Shown here: positions 10,201 to 17,773 of the stretch, piece by piece
Position numbering within the stretch: the stretch's first letter is position 1
Layout: each line of letters begins with the position of its first letter
Assembly: GCF_003570725.1 (NCBI RefSeq)
Contig: NZ_QWVS01000003.1
Location: forward strand, 62,001 to 126,000
Length of the DNA stretch: 64,000 bases
Reading direction: 5' to 3'
Origin: Peribacillus asahii
Lineage (GTDB): Bacteria; Bacillota; Bacilli; Bacillales; DSM-1321
Notes under the pieces: model-generated
What the model was told of the DNA's origin: nothing
What the model saw: the letters and a program-made list of their open reading frames with translations, nothing else
Databases searched by the model: none
Program-made: the position numbers and the translations under genes

Positions 10201-10383
10201 CATTACTTTTTCAGGAGTCGCACCCGGATACACTGCTGTTACCATTAAATATGGAATTGAGATATCTGGTATCGTCTCCATTTTCATTCGTGTACCGGAA
10301 TAAATTCCTGAGACAGTGATGATAATTGTCAGTAACCAAACCGCTAGTTTATTTTTCAAGACAAAATTAACTAAACTTTTCAC
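7300..10383 (-). CDS. swrC: RND (AcrB/MMPL-type) multidrug and lipopeptide exporter, SwrC-like
   Basis: 1027 residues with a GTG start (ribosome binding site AGGTG). Topology is the RND pattern: a first helix at residues 12-30, a long extracytoplasmic porter domain, helices 2-6 (about 335-500), a second porter loop, and helices 8-12 (about 850-1015). TM4 carries GAITVAIGRVIDDSIVVVEN, including the paired aspartates of the proton relay. The family uses the proton gradient to expel amphiphiles; SwrC (YerP) of B. subtilis confers surfactin self-resistance and works without an outer-membrane partner. As in B. subtilis, a TetR gene (YerO there) stands beside it, here divergently oriented. B. subtilis SwrC is slightly longer, so substrate identity is inferred. 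Confidence 0.85.
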   Translation of the reverse strand: MKSLVNFVLKNKLAVWLLTIIITVSGIYSGTRMKMETIPDISIPYLMVTAVYPGATPEKVMDDVSIPLEKTLESLEGVKAIYSNSYSNMASLQVEYDYEKDMDEAKREIQAVLDTVSLPESVEEPSISKISMNMMPVVALSVSSTEEDIVGLTKTVEESLLPKIEKIEGVASATVTGQHIEEVELTYDEDKMASLGVTEEDVEKMIQASDMAVSLGLFEFEESEQAVSIDGKFMTANELKKMLIPVTPSAANPSPVVELGDIAKIKVVGKVESVSRTNGEEAIAIQIVKAQDANTVTVVNEVKELMKEEEKSIDGLVVDITLDQGAPIEESVTTMIEKAVFGGLIAVLIILLFLRDFKSTIISIVSIPVSIFMALLLLNWMDITLNIMTLGAITVAIGRVIDDSIVVVENIYRRLHLREEKLSGRALVREATIEMFKPILSSTLVTVAVFAPLIFVGGMVGELFTPFALTMTFALGASLIVAITIVPALSHFLFKKKLYSEKAEGHHKEPGKLSKSYKGILEWTLNHKIVTSVVAIVMLVGSLMLTPLIGFSFLGSEEEKVMYLTYTPKAGELEEDTLANMAAVEEKMLKRDEIDIVQVSITDSTDSTAAMMGGGTGGGLMYLIFDPDTENFADVKAEIEDYVFNIGQTGEWKSQNFTASSVSSNEISYTFYSEDLDDLNEAVGMVEKVLAKNDGLKDVSSSAEESYKEFTFKVEQDELLQYGLTTGQIVQMLSPHTEQNVLTTVEKDGNTLDVIVQQEAKTAPKSIDDMLEKEVPTASGKTVELSEIVKVEEGFALNTLSRSKGEYYATVSGTILGDDISKVSAEVDKEIDKLDLPNGVELGVAGVTADINETFTQLGLAMIAAIAIVYFILVVTFGEGLAPFVILFSLPFAVIGSFVGLLVAGETISVSVMMGLLMLIGIVVTNAIVLVDRIIHMEREGMSMRAAILEAGATRLRPILMTAIATIGALIPLAIGSGGSGLISKGLGITVIGGLASSTLLTLIIVPIVYEVLSKLFKKNRKEIEEN

Positions 10384-10399
10384 CTTTGCACCTGCCTTT

Positions 10400-10454
10400 A
10401 ATTGACTTGTTCAATTCAATTACTTATACTAATGACTAATCGGTCAATTGTCAA
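10400..10454. promoter_or_regulatory. Overlapping divergent promoters and operators of swrC and its TetR gene
   Basis: Rightward promoter: TTGACT (10402-10407), 17-base spacer, TATACT (10425-10430). Leftward promoter: TTGACA (10454-10449), 17-base spacer, TAGTAT (10431-10426). Two inverted repeats fit them: AATTGA-N5-TCAATT at 10400-10416 covers the rightward -35, and ATGACTAATCGGTCAAT at 10432-10448 fills the leftward spacer. The second carries the half-site TTGACCGAT also found at 6475-6497. Confidence 0.7.
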
Positions 10455-10481
10455 TAAATTATGTAGGAGCGATTTTAATAG

Positions 10482-11315
10482 ATGGTCAAAAAACAATTAA
10501 TAATGGATAAAGCATTGGAGCTATTTTCAGAGCAAGGCTTCGAAGCAACTTCTGTCCAGCAAATTACGGAGCGCTGTGGTATCTCAAAAGGAGCTTTTTA
10601 CCTTTCATTCAAATCAAAAGATGAGTTAATTCTAGCATTAATCGATTACTTTATGATGCAAATCACAGCTGATATTGACCAATCAGTCAGAAGTTGTTCA
10701 AACGAGGAAGAACTTCTTTATGTATTCTACTTCACAACATTCCGTTCTTTCAGTAAACATTCAGCTTTCGCGAAAATGTTTCTTAAAGAACAAACACAAA
10801 CCTTTAATGAGGAACTAATCTCTAAACATGATTACTATGACAGTCATATCAATGAAAGCATACTGTATATATTAGATCAATTATACGGTGAACAGATTGA
10901 GGAAACGAAATACGATTTATTAATTTGCATTAAAGGGTTTATACAAATTTACTCAGCCTTATATCTGCGCTTTAATTTACCGTTAGATATCGATTCATTA
11001 ACTAAATCACTCGTCGAAAAAACAGCTTTACTAGCTGAACATTCAACAATCCCTTTTATTTCAGGAGATATTATACGTATTATTAAGGAACCTATACATG
11101 AACAGGTAACAACAGAACATATTGCTGCACTAATTGAACAAAAAATCGATGATATCGAAAATCCAATTGAGCAAGAATCGCTGCAAATTCTAAAAGATAA
11201 TCTATTCAAAACAAATACAAGCCTAGCTATTACAAAGGGCTTGTTGGAGAACATTAAAAACAACCCACAGTGCAAGTGGATTTCATATTTAATTCGTGAA
11301 TATTATCAATTATAA
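10482..11315 (+). CDS. TetR family regulator of the SwrC-type exporter (YerO-like)
   Basis: 277 residues. The N-terminal HTH (about 5-55) reads MDKALELFSEQGF...QQITERCGISKGAFYLSFKSK, a clear TetR signature. The ligand-binding part is longer than usual for TetR, matching the YerO group beside SwrC in Bacillus. Divergent from swrC with both promoters overlapping and two dyads between them, so it most likely represses both. The GGAGCG at 10465-10470 fits ATG 10482. Confidence 0.85.
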   Translation: MVKKQLIMDKALELFSEQGFEATSVQQITERCGISKGAFYLSFKSKDELILALIDYFMMQITADIDQSVRSCSNEEELLYVFYFTTFRSFSKHSAFAKMFLKEQTQTFNEELISKHDYYDSHINESILYILDQLYGEQIEETKYDLLICIKGFIQIYSALYLRFNLPLDIDSLTKSLVEKTALLAEHSTIPFISGDIIRIIKEPIHEQVTTEHIAALIEQKIDDIENPIEQESLQILKDNLFKTNTSLAITKGLLENIKNNPQCKWISYLIREYYQL

Positions 11316-11366
11316 AGAACATGTTCGAACGTTTTTTATTATATTCTGTTTATTTGCAGATAACTT

Positions 11367-11386
11367 TGTTAATGAATATTGTTGAT
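11367..11386 (+). repeat. Dispersed 20-bp repeat, copy 1
   Basis: Matches TGTTAAnnAAnnTTGTTGAT at all fixed positions; see also 42836, 51584 and 59451. Confidence 0.45.
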
Positions 11387-11407
11387 CTATACAATTTTTG
11401 TCCCATA

Positions 11408-11435
11408 CGTGTGAGACTACGGTTTCACACGCCTT
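11408..11435 (+). terminator. Possible terminator of the yerO-like gene
   Basis: CGTGTGA (11408-11414) pairs with TCACACG (11425-11431); only a weak T tail (CCTTTC) follows. Confidence 0.4.
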
Positions 11436-11440
11436 TCAGA

Positions 11441-11480
11441 TAAAAAAATAAAAGCGAGCTCCTAAGAACTCGCTTTTATT
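11441..11480 (-). terminator. Terminator of the AI-2E family gene
   Basis: 12-bp stem AATAAAAGCGAG (11447-11458) with 11469-11480; seven T on the - strand. The last stem base overlaps the stop codon. Confidence 0.9.
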
Positions 11481-12583
11481 CACTCTAATATTTCTTCATT
11501 TTGCTCTTTTTTACGCAATTTTATAAACTTCACGATATTTAAAACGATAGTTTTGACGACCGAATATGTCGGAACAGCCAAAATCATCCCTAAAACCCCA
11601 GCCAGATTGCCAGCAACAAGTAAAAGAATAATGATTGTTAATGGATGTGTGTTCAGCTTCTTCCCAATCACAAGTGGTGAAATTAAATTTCCATCAAGTT
11701 GCTGTACAATTGTAATAACGACAATTACCAAGACCGCTTGTGTCGGAGAATGAATTAACGCTATAACAAAAGCTGGTGCGCCGCCTAAAAATGGACCCAC
11801 ATACGGGATAATATTTGTAATGGCACATAGTAAAGCAAACAAAATCGCGTATGGCAAATCAATAATTAAATACCCAATAAACGTTCCAACGCCAACAAAG
11901 AAACAGACTAGCAGTTGACCTTGTATGTATGTTGCCAATGTTTCCATTGTCTCTCTTAAGATGACTAATCCAGACTTTCGATATCCTTTCGGTACAAAGC
12001 GTAATAATGCACGCGAAAATTTATGCCCATCCTTTAACATATAAAATAAAATAAATGGAACTGTCACGATGACTAATGTGATGTTCGTTGCTACGCTAAA
12101 AATGGATGAAAGACTATTCGTTATATTACTCGGCAATGTCGTTAAATAGTTTTGAAGTGTGTTTCCAACCTCCTCTAATGAAACATAATCCTGCTCCATC
12201 GTCCACTTAAACCACATTGTTTCAGACATATCCTCAATGAAATTCCTAGCCTCATTGAAATAACCTGGAATATCATTAATCAGTTCTGTAACCTGTTTTG
12301 ATAAAGATGGACCCAATAAACCAATTAACAGACCAATCAAACTAAGGGAGACGACATAAATGAGGAGAATCGCCAATCCTTTCGGTACTTTCCCTCTCGT
12401 TAAAAATGTCACAATCGGGTTAAAGAGAAAAAATAGAAACCCTGCAATTAGAATAGGAAAAAACAAAGTTGTGATGAAAATACCAATTGGTTCGAATAGA
12501 AATGAAATTTTTGTACTTACAAAAATAAGCACAGCAATCATCAACAGCTCAAAGGTCCAAAAATGCAGTTTTGATTTAAACAC
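11480..12583 (-). CDS. AI-2E/PerM family membrane protein (YtvI/YdbI type)
   Basis: 367 residues with a GTG start after GGAGGGGAA. About eight transmembrane helices: two hydrophobic segments at 8-50, a third near 70-92, an amphipathic soluble stretch (about 100-150), then a cluster of helices in the last 200 residues with the family's conserved YVGPFLGGAPA and ISPLVIGKKLNTHPL stretches. PF01594 members include the E. coli AI-2 exporter TqsA and PerM; some act as ion antiporters. No autoinducer genes are nearby, so the substrate is unknown. Monocistronic. Confidence 0.82.
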   Translation of the reverse strand: MFKSKLHFWTFELLMIAVLIFVSTKISFLFEPIGIFITTLFFPILIAGFLFFLFNPIVTFLTRGKVPKGLAILLIYVVSLSLIGLLIGLLGPSLSKQVTELINDIPGYFNEARNFIEDMSETMWFKWTMEQDYVSLEEVGNTLQNYLTTLPSNITNSLSSIFSVATNITLVIVTVPFILFYMLKDGHKFSRALLRFVPKGYRKSGLVILRETMETLATYIQGQLLVCFFVGVGTFIGYLIIDLPYAILFALLCAITNIIPYVGPFLGGAPAFVIALIHSPTQAVLVIVVITIVQQLDGNLISPLVIGKKLNTHPLTIIILLLVAGNLAGVLGMILAVPTYSVVKTIVLNIVKFIKLRKKEQNEEILE

Positions 12584-12828
12584 CAGTTCCCCTCCTCCAC
12601 ATTTTTCTCAATTCAATAAGATGGAGAAACATATCATTTCTTTTTCTATTACTGATTGCAGTGTAACACACTTTCTCAACGGACAACATTTTTTATTATT
12701 ATTTTTCCATATTAGCCTTATTGAATGACCTTATAACATGTTAACAAATTCTCATTCTTTGTATAAATCTACATAATTTGTTTATACTATCTATTAATTC
12801 ATAATGTATACTTGGCTTGTCCAAAAAA

Positions 12829-12858
12829 AATTCGCTACAGCAAATGCCATAGCGAATT
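12829..12858 (-). terminator. Terminator of the CoA-transferase gene
   Basis: 9-bp stem AATTCGCTA (12829-12837) with 12850-12858; eight T on the - strand. Confidence 0.88.
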
Positions 12859-12867
12859 GTTTATTTA

Positions 12868-14394
12868 TTATTTTTGCTCTTGAAGAGAAACTTCTTTCAT
12901 TGTACCGTTCTTAGCAAGGTTAACGTGCCAAGATAATGCTTTTTCAAGAACGTGTGGAGTTTGGTGTCCACCAGTTTTCTCAACAGCTTCGTTGTAGTAA
13001 GCCCAAAGCTGCTCACGATAATCTGGGTGTGCACAGTTGTTAATGATCAATTCAACGCGTTCTTTTGGAGCTAGTCCACGTAAGTCAGCGATACCTTGTT
13101 CAGTTACGATTACATCCACATCATGCTCAGTATGGTCTACGTGTGAAACCATAGGAACGATACTTGAGATGTTTCCACCTTTTGCATATGATTTTGTTAC
13201 GAAGATACCTAAACGAGCGTTACGAGCGAAATCTCCAGATCCACCAATACCGTTCATCATTCTTGTACCTGAAACGTGTGTAGAGTTAACATTTCCATAG
13301 ATATCAAGCTCTAACGCTGTATTGATTGAAATTAAGCCGAGTCGACGGATAATTTCTGGGTGGTTAGAAATTTCTTGTGGACGTAAGCAAATTTTATCAG
13401 CATAAGCTTCTAAGTTGCCATATACTTTCTTCTGTAACTCTTCAGTAAGTGTAATTGAAGTAGCAGCTGCGAATTTAACTTTACCTGCATCGATTAAGTT
13501 GAATACAGCATCTTGAAGTACTTCTGAAGACACTTCAAGATCTTCGAATTCAGAATTAGCAAAGCCATCTAATACTGCATTTGCTACAGAACCTACACCT
13601 GATTGAAGTGGAGCTAATTTATTTGTTAAGCGACCTGCTTTAATTTCTTCGCGGAAGAAATCTAATAAAAGGTTGGCCATTGTTTGTGTTTCCTCATCCG
13701 GAGGAACGATTAATGAAGGAGCATCTGGCTCTTCAGAAATTACAATACCTTTAACTTTCGCTGGATCTAACGGAATACCAATTGTTCCGATACGATCTGA
13801 AGCTTTCGTCATCGGAATTGGTTCACGCTCACCTTGTGGAGCAGGTACATAGATATCATGAATACCTTCTAGTGAATCAGGATGAGTAATGTTCAACTCA
13901 ATGATAATGTTTTTCGCTTCTTGAACGAAGATTGGTGAGTTACCTACAGATGTTGTTGGAATTAACATACCATCTTCAGTAATTGCAGCAGCTTCGATAA
14001 TTGCATAATCGATTGGTCCCATAATTCCTTGACGAACTAATTCAGCATTATGAGATAAATGTGCGTCAACATAAGTAACTTCGCCCTTATTAATTTTGCC
14101 ACGAATCCCAGCATCTCCTTGGAACGGTCCGCGCTTACGGATAACTCCAGCTTCTGCCATAAATTTATCAACTTCCGGCCCTAATGAAGCACCAGTATAT
14201 ACATCTACTTTAAATTGTTCAGTTTTTGCTCTTTCAACAAGTGCCATTGGAACAACTTTAGCATCACCAGCACGAGTGAATCCACTCATACCAAGTACCA
14301 TACCATCTTCAATCCATGAAGCAGCTTCCTTGGCAGTTACAATTTTATCTTGAAATTGCTTATTGCGAATTTTCTTGAAAACGCTTTCGTTCAT
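12868..14394 (-). CDS. Acetyl-CoA hydrolase / succinyl-CoA:acetate CoA-transferase
   Basis: 508 residues from ATG 14394, chosen because GGGGGA lies six bases upstream; the ATG at 14433 has no ribosome binding site. The two CoA-transferase domains are clear: the N-terminal half with AASWIEDGMVLGMSGFTRAGD and the C-terminal half with GMGG-type loops (GIGGSGDFARNA), VPMVSHVDHTEHDVDVIVTEQG and GLAPKERVELIINNCAHP. This matches the SCACT/Cat1 group, which transfers CoA between succinyl-CoA and acetate or hydrolyses acetyl-CoA. A LytTR regulator gene lies immediately upstream, suggesting dedicated control. With gabD and dctP in the same region, succinate handling is a theme. Confidence 0.88.
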   Translation of the reverse strand: MNESVFKKIRNKQFQDKIVTAKEAASWIEDGMVLGMSGFTRAGDAKVVPMALVERAKTEQFKVDVYTGASLGPEVDKFMAEAGVIRKRGPFQGDAGIRGKINKGEVTYVDAHLSHNAELVRQGIMGPIDYAIIEAAAITEDGMLIPTTSVGNSPIFVQEAKNIIIELNITHPDSLEGIHDIYVPAPQGEREPIPMTKASDRIGTIGIPLDPAKVKGIVISEEPDAPSLIVPPDEETQTMANLLLDFFREEIKAGRLTNKLAPLQSGVGSVANAVLDGFANSEFEDLEVSSEVLQDAVFNLIDAGKVKFAAATSITLTEELQKKVYGNLEAYADKICLRPQEISNHPEIIRRLGLISINTALELDIYGNVNSTHVSGTRMMNGIGGSGDFARNARLGIFVTKSYAKGGNISSIVPMVSHVDHTEHDVDVIVTEQGIADLRGLAPKERVELIINNCAHPDYREQLWAYYNEAVEKTGGHQTPHVLEKALSWHVNLAKNGTMKEVSLQEQK

Positions 14395-14477
14395 ACAAAA
14401 GTCCCCCATTTCCGCTTTTCTATACTTGTTCATTTTAACAATCTAACGTTAGAGTCACATTCATTTTGGAATGAAAG

Positions 14478-14512
14478 GCCTTAAAAATAAATTAAACCAG
14501 AATTTTTAAGGC
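14478..14512 (-). terminator. Stem-loop between the LytTR and CoA-transferase genes
   Basis: GCCTTAAAAAT (14478-14488) pairs with ATTTTTAAGGC (14502-14512). There is no T run after it on the - strand, so it may be a weak terminator or leader structure. Confidence 0.45.
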
Positions 14513-14537
14513 ATAAAGAAGGAAAAAAGCCAATAAT

Positions 14538-15191
14538 TCAAAAACCTAATGCTCGCCTAAATTGACTTGCATATGTTTGACTCACTTGAATTTTCGACTT
14601 ATCCTTCATCACAAGTAAAAAAGTCGAATGGAAATCTGGCAAGATTTCCTCAATAAAGTGGATATTCACAATATAAGAACGATGCACTCTAATGAAGTTA
14701 TCCGTTGGTAACACAAGTTCAAGCTCACTTAAATTCAGTTTATGAAAGCCATTGACACGACTCGACTGAATACGTGTTTTTCGATTTTGTGCTTCCAAAT
14801 ACATAATTTCATCATTCGGAATAGGCATCCAACGATCATTCGTTTTCACGGTTAAGAATGATGTAGAAAGTAAAAGCGGCTTGGAAGGCAGAATAGTTGT
14901 AACGACTCCCTTTGGTTTATCTCCGTCCATAATCGGCACAGCAACTCCGAAATACGGAATACCAAAGCTATTATTATCAACGTGCTCAGAAACCTTTTTT
15001 TGATCACTTAACGCTTTGTACGTTATAGTGTCGGTATTTATTATGTCCCCTGGTTGAATCTTTAAGTCAATTTGTTTACTCGGCTGATAATAAATAAATT
15101 GCTTCTCATCAGACACAGCAATTGATGCATTCTCCATTGGTACAAAATCATTTACAATATTTAATACAGATTGAATTGAAAATCGATCCAT
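14538..15191 (-). CDS. LytTR-type transcriptional regulator with an N-terminal sensory domain
   Basis: 217 residues. The C-terminal LytTR DNA-binding domain (about 115-215) shows IMYLEAQNRKTRIQ...SELELVLPTDNFIRVHRSYIVNI, the standard pattern. The N-terminal 100 residues are not a response-regulator receiver: no phosphorylatable aspartate pocket is seen, and the stretch FVPMENASIAVSDEKQFIYY followed by PYFGVAVPIMDGDKPKGVV looks like a small-molecule PAS/GAF-like fold. It is therefore a one-component regulator, probably of the following acetyl-CoA hydrolase gene, sensing a metabolite. GGTGGG precedes ATG 15191. Confidence 0.75.
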   Translation of the reverse strand: MDRFSIQSVLNIVNDFVPMENASIAVSDEKQFIYYQPSKQIDLKIQPGDIINTDTITYKALSDQKKVSEHVDNNSFGIPYFGVAVPIMDGDKPKGVVTTILPSKPLLLSTSFLTVKTNDRWMPIPNDEIMYLEAQNRKTRIQSSRVNGFHKLNLSELELVLPTDNFIRVHRSYIVNIHFIEEILPDFHSTFLLVMKDKSKIQVSQTYASQFRRALGF

Positions 15192-15420
15192 TTTTTTATC
15201 CCACCAACCTACTCTTTTGTTTCTCGTTTAGTCTATTTAAAAGGTTCTTTTTTGTTTTATATCTAAAATTTGATTAACACCATCGTCTTTTCTATTCACC
15301 AAACAAAAAATGGCACTAAAAAAGCGAAAAACGTGAAAAAACCAGAAAAAAATGCGCAATAATTATTTCTTCACTCATTATAGTCGGAATGCAAAGAAAT
15401 TTCTATGGGTAAAACAAGAA

Positions 15421-15456
15421 AACCGTCCTTCCATCTAAAGAGGAAGAAGAACGGCT
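15421..15456 (-). terminator. Terminator of the amtB-glnK operon
   Basis: Imperfect stem (ACCGTCCTTCC against GGAAGAAGAACGGC) with a T-rich tail on the - strand; the arms carry a bulge. Confidence 0.6.
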
Positions 15457-15460
15457 CCTT

Positions 15461-15643
15461 TTACGTCTGATCATTTTCTTGATCAATCATCGATTCCCTT
15501 TGAATGAATAAAAGATCTTCTAAATCCTTTAGTGGTAAGTCTAATAGAAAGGAACGGTCCGTAGGTTCATACACCTTCTCTGCTATAAGCGTATTAATAA
15601 TCTTCTGTTTCTTCGCCATAACAATACGAACTAACTTTCCCAT
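15461..15643 (-). CDS. Small basic protein resembling Fur-regulated basic protein A (FbpA)
   Basis: 60 residues: KKQKIINTLIAEKVYEPTDRSFLLDLPLKDLEDLL resembles the FbpA pattern (basic helix, [D/G]R, then a hydrophobic L-x-L-x-x-L-E helix). FbpA-C proteins of B. subtilis are small Fur-controlled partners in the FsrA iron-sparing response. AAGGAGCGG precedes the ATG. It is the third gene of the amtB-glnK operon, 27 bases after glnK, with no promoter or Fur box of its own visible. That is an odd place for an iron-sparing protein. Family assignment rests on a short match. Confidence 0.5.
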   Translation of the reverse strand: MGKLVRIVMAKKQKIINTLIAEKVYEPTDRSFLLDLPLKDLEDLLFIQRESMIDQENDQT

Positions 15644-15670
15644 TATGACCGCTCCTTTTTCAAAAGATGT

Positions 15671-16033
15671 TTACTTCTCATCTTTAAGTGCATCATAACC
15701 TTCTGCACCTGTGCTAATTTTTACTACATTCGCTAATTCATAAATGAATATTTTCCCATCCCCTGGTTTTCCCGTACTTAAAAACTTCCTTGTCACATCC
15801 ACCACATCTTGAACAGGAACTTCACAAACGACAATTTCAATTTTAATTCGATCGTGTAATGAATTTTCTCGATTGACTCCACGGTATGTTTCAATGTAGC
15901 CTTTTTGAAGACTTGTGCCCTTCACATCCGATACGGTAATCCCGCTTACCCCAATTTTCGCAAGCTCTGCTTTAAACTTTTCGAAATTAATCGGACGGGT
16001 AATAATATCAATTTTCGTTAATATTTCACTCAT
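15671..16033 (-). CDS. glnK: PII-type nitrogen regulatory protein
   Basis: 120 residues with the GlnB/GlnK fold: an N-terminal beta strand ILTKIDIITRPINFEKFKAEL, a T-loop with the conserved YRG (KGYIETYRGVNRE), and the C-terminal PII signature TGKPGDGKIFIYELANVVKI. It senses ATP/ADP and 2-oxoglutarate and plugs AmtB; in B. subtilis (NrgB) it also holds TnrA at the membrane. Fourteen bases downstream of amtB, so co-transcribed. Confidence 0.93.
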   Translation of the reverse strand: MSEILTKIDIITRPINFEKFKAELAKIGVSGITVSDVKGTSLQKGYIETYRGVNRENSLHDRIKIEIVVCEVPVQDVVDVTRKFLSTGKPGDGKIFIYELANVVKISTGAEGYDALKDEK

Positions 16034-16047
16034 ATAATCACCTTCCT

Positions 16048-17262
16048 TTAAATTGATTCATGGTACGCTTTTTCACCATGCAAAGAAATATCAAGACCAA
16101 CCGACTCATCTTCCTCATTCACACGAAGCGGTACAAACATACTAGTAATTTTCGCAATAATGAATGTGACAACTGCAACGAATATATAAGTAGCGATAAT
16201 AGCAACTAAGCTTTTCCATAATAAGCTGGCATCACCATAGAATAAACCATCTGCTCCACCGGCGTTTACAGAAGTTGTTGCAAATAATCCTGTTGCAACA
16301 CCGCCCCATGTTCCACCAATTCCATGTAATCCAAAAGCGTCCAAGGCATCATCATAGCCTAATTTTGATTTTAATGAGAAGATAGCCCAGAAGCATAATG
16401 CTCCACCAATAAGGCCAATAATAATAGAGGCTGAAGGAGTGACAAATCCACAAGCTGGTGTGATTGCTACAAGACCTGCAAGAGCTCCTGATACTGCTCC
16501 AAGCATCGTTGGCTTTTTGTTAATCATGTTTTCGACAACTAACCAGCCAATAATCCCAGCTGCTGCCGCAACCACTGTATTTACAAATACATTCATAGCT
16601 ACTTCATCAAGTGTAAGAGCACTTCCTACATTAAATCCGTACCAACCAAACCAAATGAGTGATGCACCAAGAAATGTTAATGGAAGATTATGCGGAGAAC
16701 TGTTTGCGGATTCTTTACGTTTCCCTAACATAATTGCTAATACTAAATCAGCTACACCAGATGAAATGTGTACAACATTGCCGCCAGCAAAATCGATTGT
16801 ACCAATTGCGTGTAACCATCCGCCGCCCCATACCCAGTGTGCAACCGGAGCGTATACAAACAATGACCATAAAATTGAGAAAATTAAGAAGGCTGAAAAT
16901 TTCATACGCTCAGCAATGCCGCCAGCGATAATTGAAACGGTTAAAACTGCGAAGGTCATTTGGAATAACATAAATAAACTGTGAGGAATTGTGTCGCTAT
17001 ACGGTCCTGGTTCAAAACCTACCCCTTTTAACCCAACCCAATCTAGTCCACCGATGAAAGTATTTCCTGGAGAAAATGCAAGCGAGTACCCAATAACTAC
17101 CCAAAGAAGGGAAATAACAGCCATTGGCATATAACTATGCATTGCTGTACTTAACACATTTTTACTTCGTACCATCCCTCCATAGAATAAGGCAATTCCT
17201 GGAGTCATTAACCAAACTAACATTGTAGCAACAAACATAAATACCGAATCTGCTAATTGCAT
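16048..17262 (-). CDS. amtB: Ammonium transporter
   Basis: 404 residues, eleven transmembrane helices, no cleaved signal. Family signatures: the periplasmic gate and pore region with LMFQMTFAVLT, the signature DFAGGNVVHISSGVADLVLA including the first pore histidine, and the second pore histidine in DAFGLHGIGGTWGGVATGLF. AmtB conducts ammonium at low external nitrogen and is gated by GlnK encoded next. AAAGGGGGGGG precedes the ATG. Nitrogen control is supported by the box at 17371-17387. Confidence 0.95.
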   Translation of the reverse strand: MQLADSVFMFVATMLVWLMTPGIALFYGGMVRSKNVLSTAMHSYMPMAVISLLWVVIGYSLAFSPGNTFIGGLDWVGLKGVGFEPGPYSDTIPHSLFMLFQMTFAVLTVSIIAGGIAERMKFSAFLIFSILWSLFVYAPVAHWVWGGGWLHAIGTIDFAGGNVVHISSGVADLVLAIMLGKRKESANSSPHNLPLTFLGASLIWFGWYGFNVGSALTLDEVAMNVFVNTVVAAAAGIIGWLVVENMINKKPTMLGAVSGALAGLVAITPACGFVTPSASIIIGLIGGALCFWAIFSLKSKLGYDDALDAFGLHGIGGTWGGVATGLFATTSVNAGGADGLFYGDASLLWKSLVAIIATYIFVAVVTFIIAKITSMFVPLRVNEEDESVGLDISLHGEKAYHESI

Positions 17263-17340
17263 AATCCCCCCCTTTACATGTTAGTATTTCTTACACGTTA
17301 TGTTATATTACACATCATATGATTAATTTTCTAAAAATTC

Positions 17341-17387
17341 AATATATTTTTTAAAATTTTTTTTCGCAAATGCTATTTTTTGTTACA
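17341..17387 (-). promoter_or_regulatory. amtB promoter with a TnrA/GlnR-type box
   Basis: Leftward -35 TTGCGA (17369-17364), 17-base spacer, -10 TATATT (17346-17341). The dyad TGCTATTTTTTGTTACA (17371-17387) fits TGTNA-N7-TNACA with one mismatch and is centred near -46, the place TnrA activates nrgAB in B. subtilis. Confidence 0.6.
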
Positions 17388-17511
17388 TGCATTATATTAA
17401 GCTATCTATAATGCCATGCCACATAGATTCCTCCACTGCTAAATTTCGCATGATCATACACGAAAATATATTTCAAAGAATATCAGGCCTATCTCAAAGC
17501 CAAAAATAGAC

Positions 17512-17540
17512 AAAAAAAGAATCCTCACAACGGAGGATCC
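17512..17540 (-). terminator. Terminator of the cstA operon
   Basis: ATCCTC (17521-17526) with GAGGAT (17533-17538), seven T on the - strand. Confidence 0.82.
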
Positions 17541-17555
17541 TTCATTATACTTTCA

Positions 17556-17765
17556 TTAACAACAACGAGATACTTTACCACCCTTTGCGTTATATCGTTC
17601 TTCTTGTACTTCACAGAAAAATACTTTACGACTTTTAATCGGTTCGTGCGGATGATGTTCTTTCATATGTTCCACATATGTTTCATAACTCGGAACGCCG
17701 ACAAGCAAACTAATAAACTGCTTACGATAACGTAACATATTGACTATTTTCTTTACCATTCTCAT
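17556..17765 (-). CDS. YbdD/YjiX family small protein (CstA partner)
   Basis: 69 residues; the core GVPSYETYVEHMKEHHPHEP is the signature of the YbdD/YjiX (DUF466) family. In E. coli YjiX is needed for pyruvate uptake by BtsT and YbdD by CstA. It follows cstA by eight bases and precedes a terminator, matching that pairing. The C-terminus ends in a Cys-Cys pair. Confidence 0.85.
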   Translation of the reverse strand: MRMVKKIVNMLRYRKQFISLLVGVPSYETYVEHMKEHHPHEPIKSRKVFFCEVQEERYNAKGGKVSRCC

Positions 17766-17773
17766 TCCCCCAC

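Noticed and set aside
7300-10383. Long antisense frames on the + strand across swrC
   Set aside because: Shadow frames from third-position bias of a long real gene, with no ribosome binding sites.
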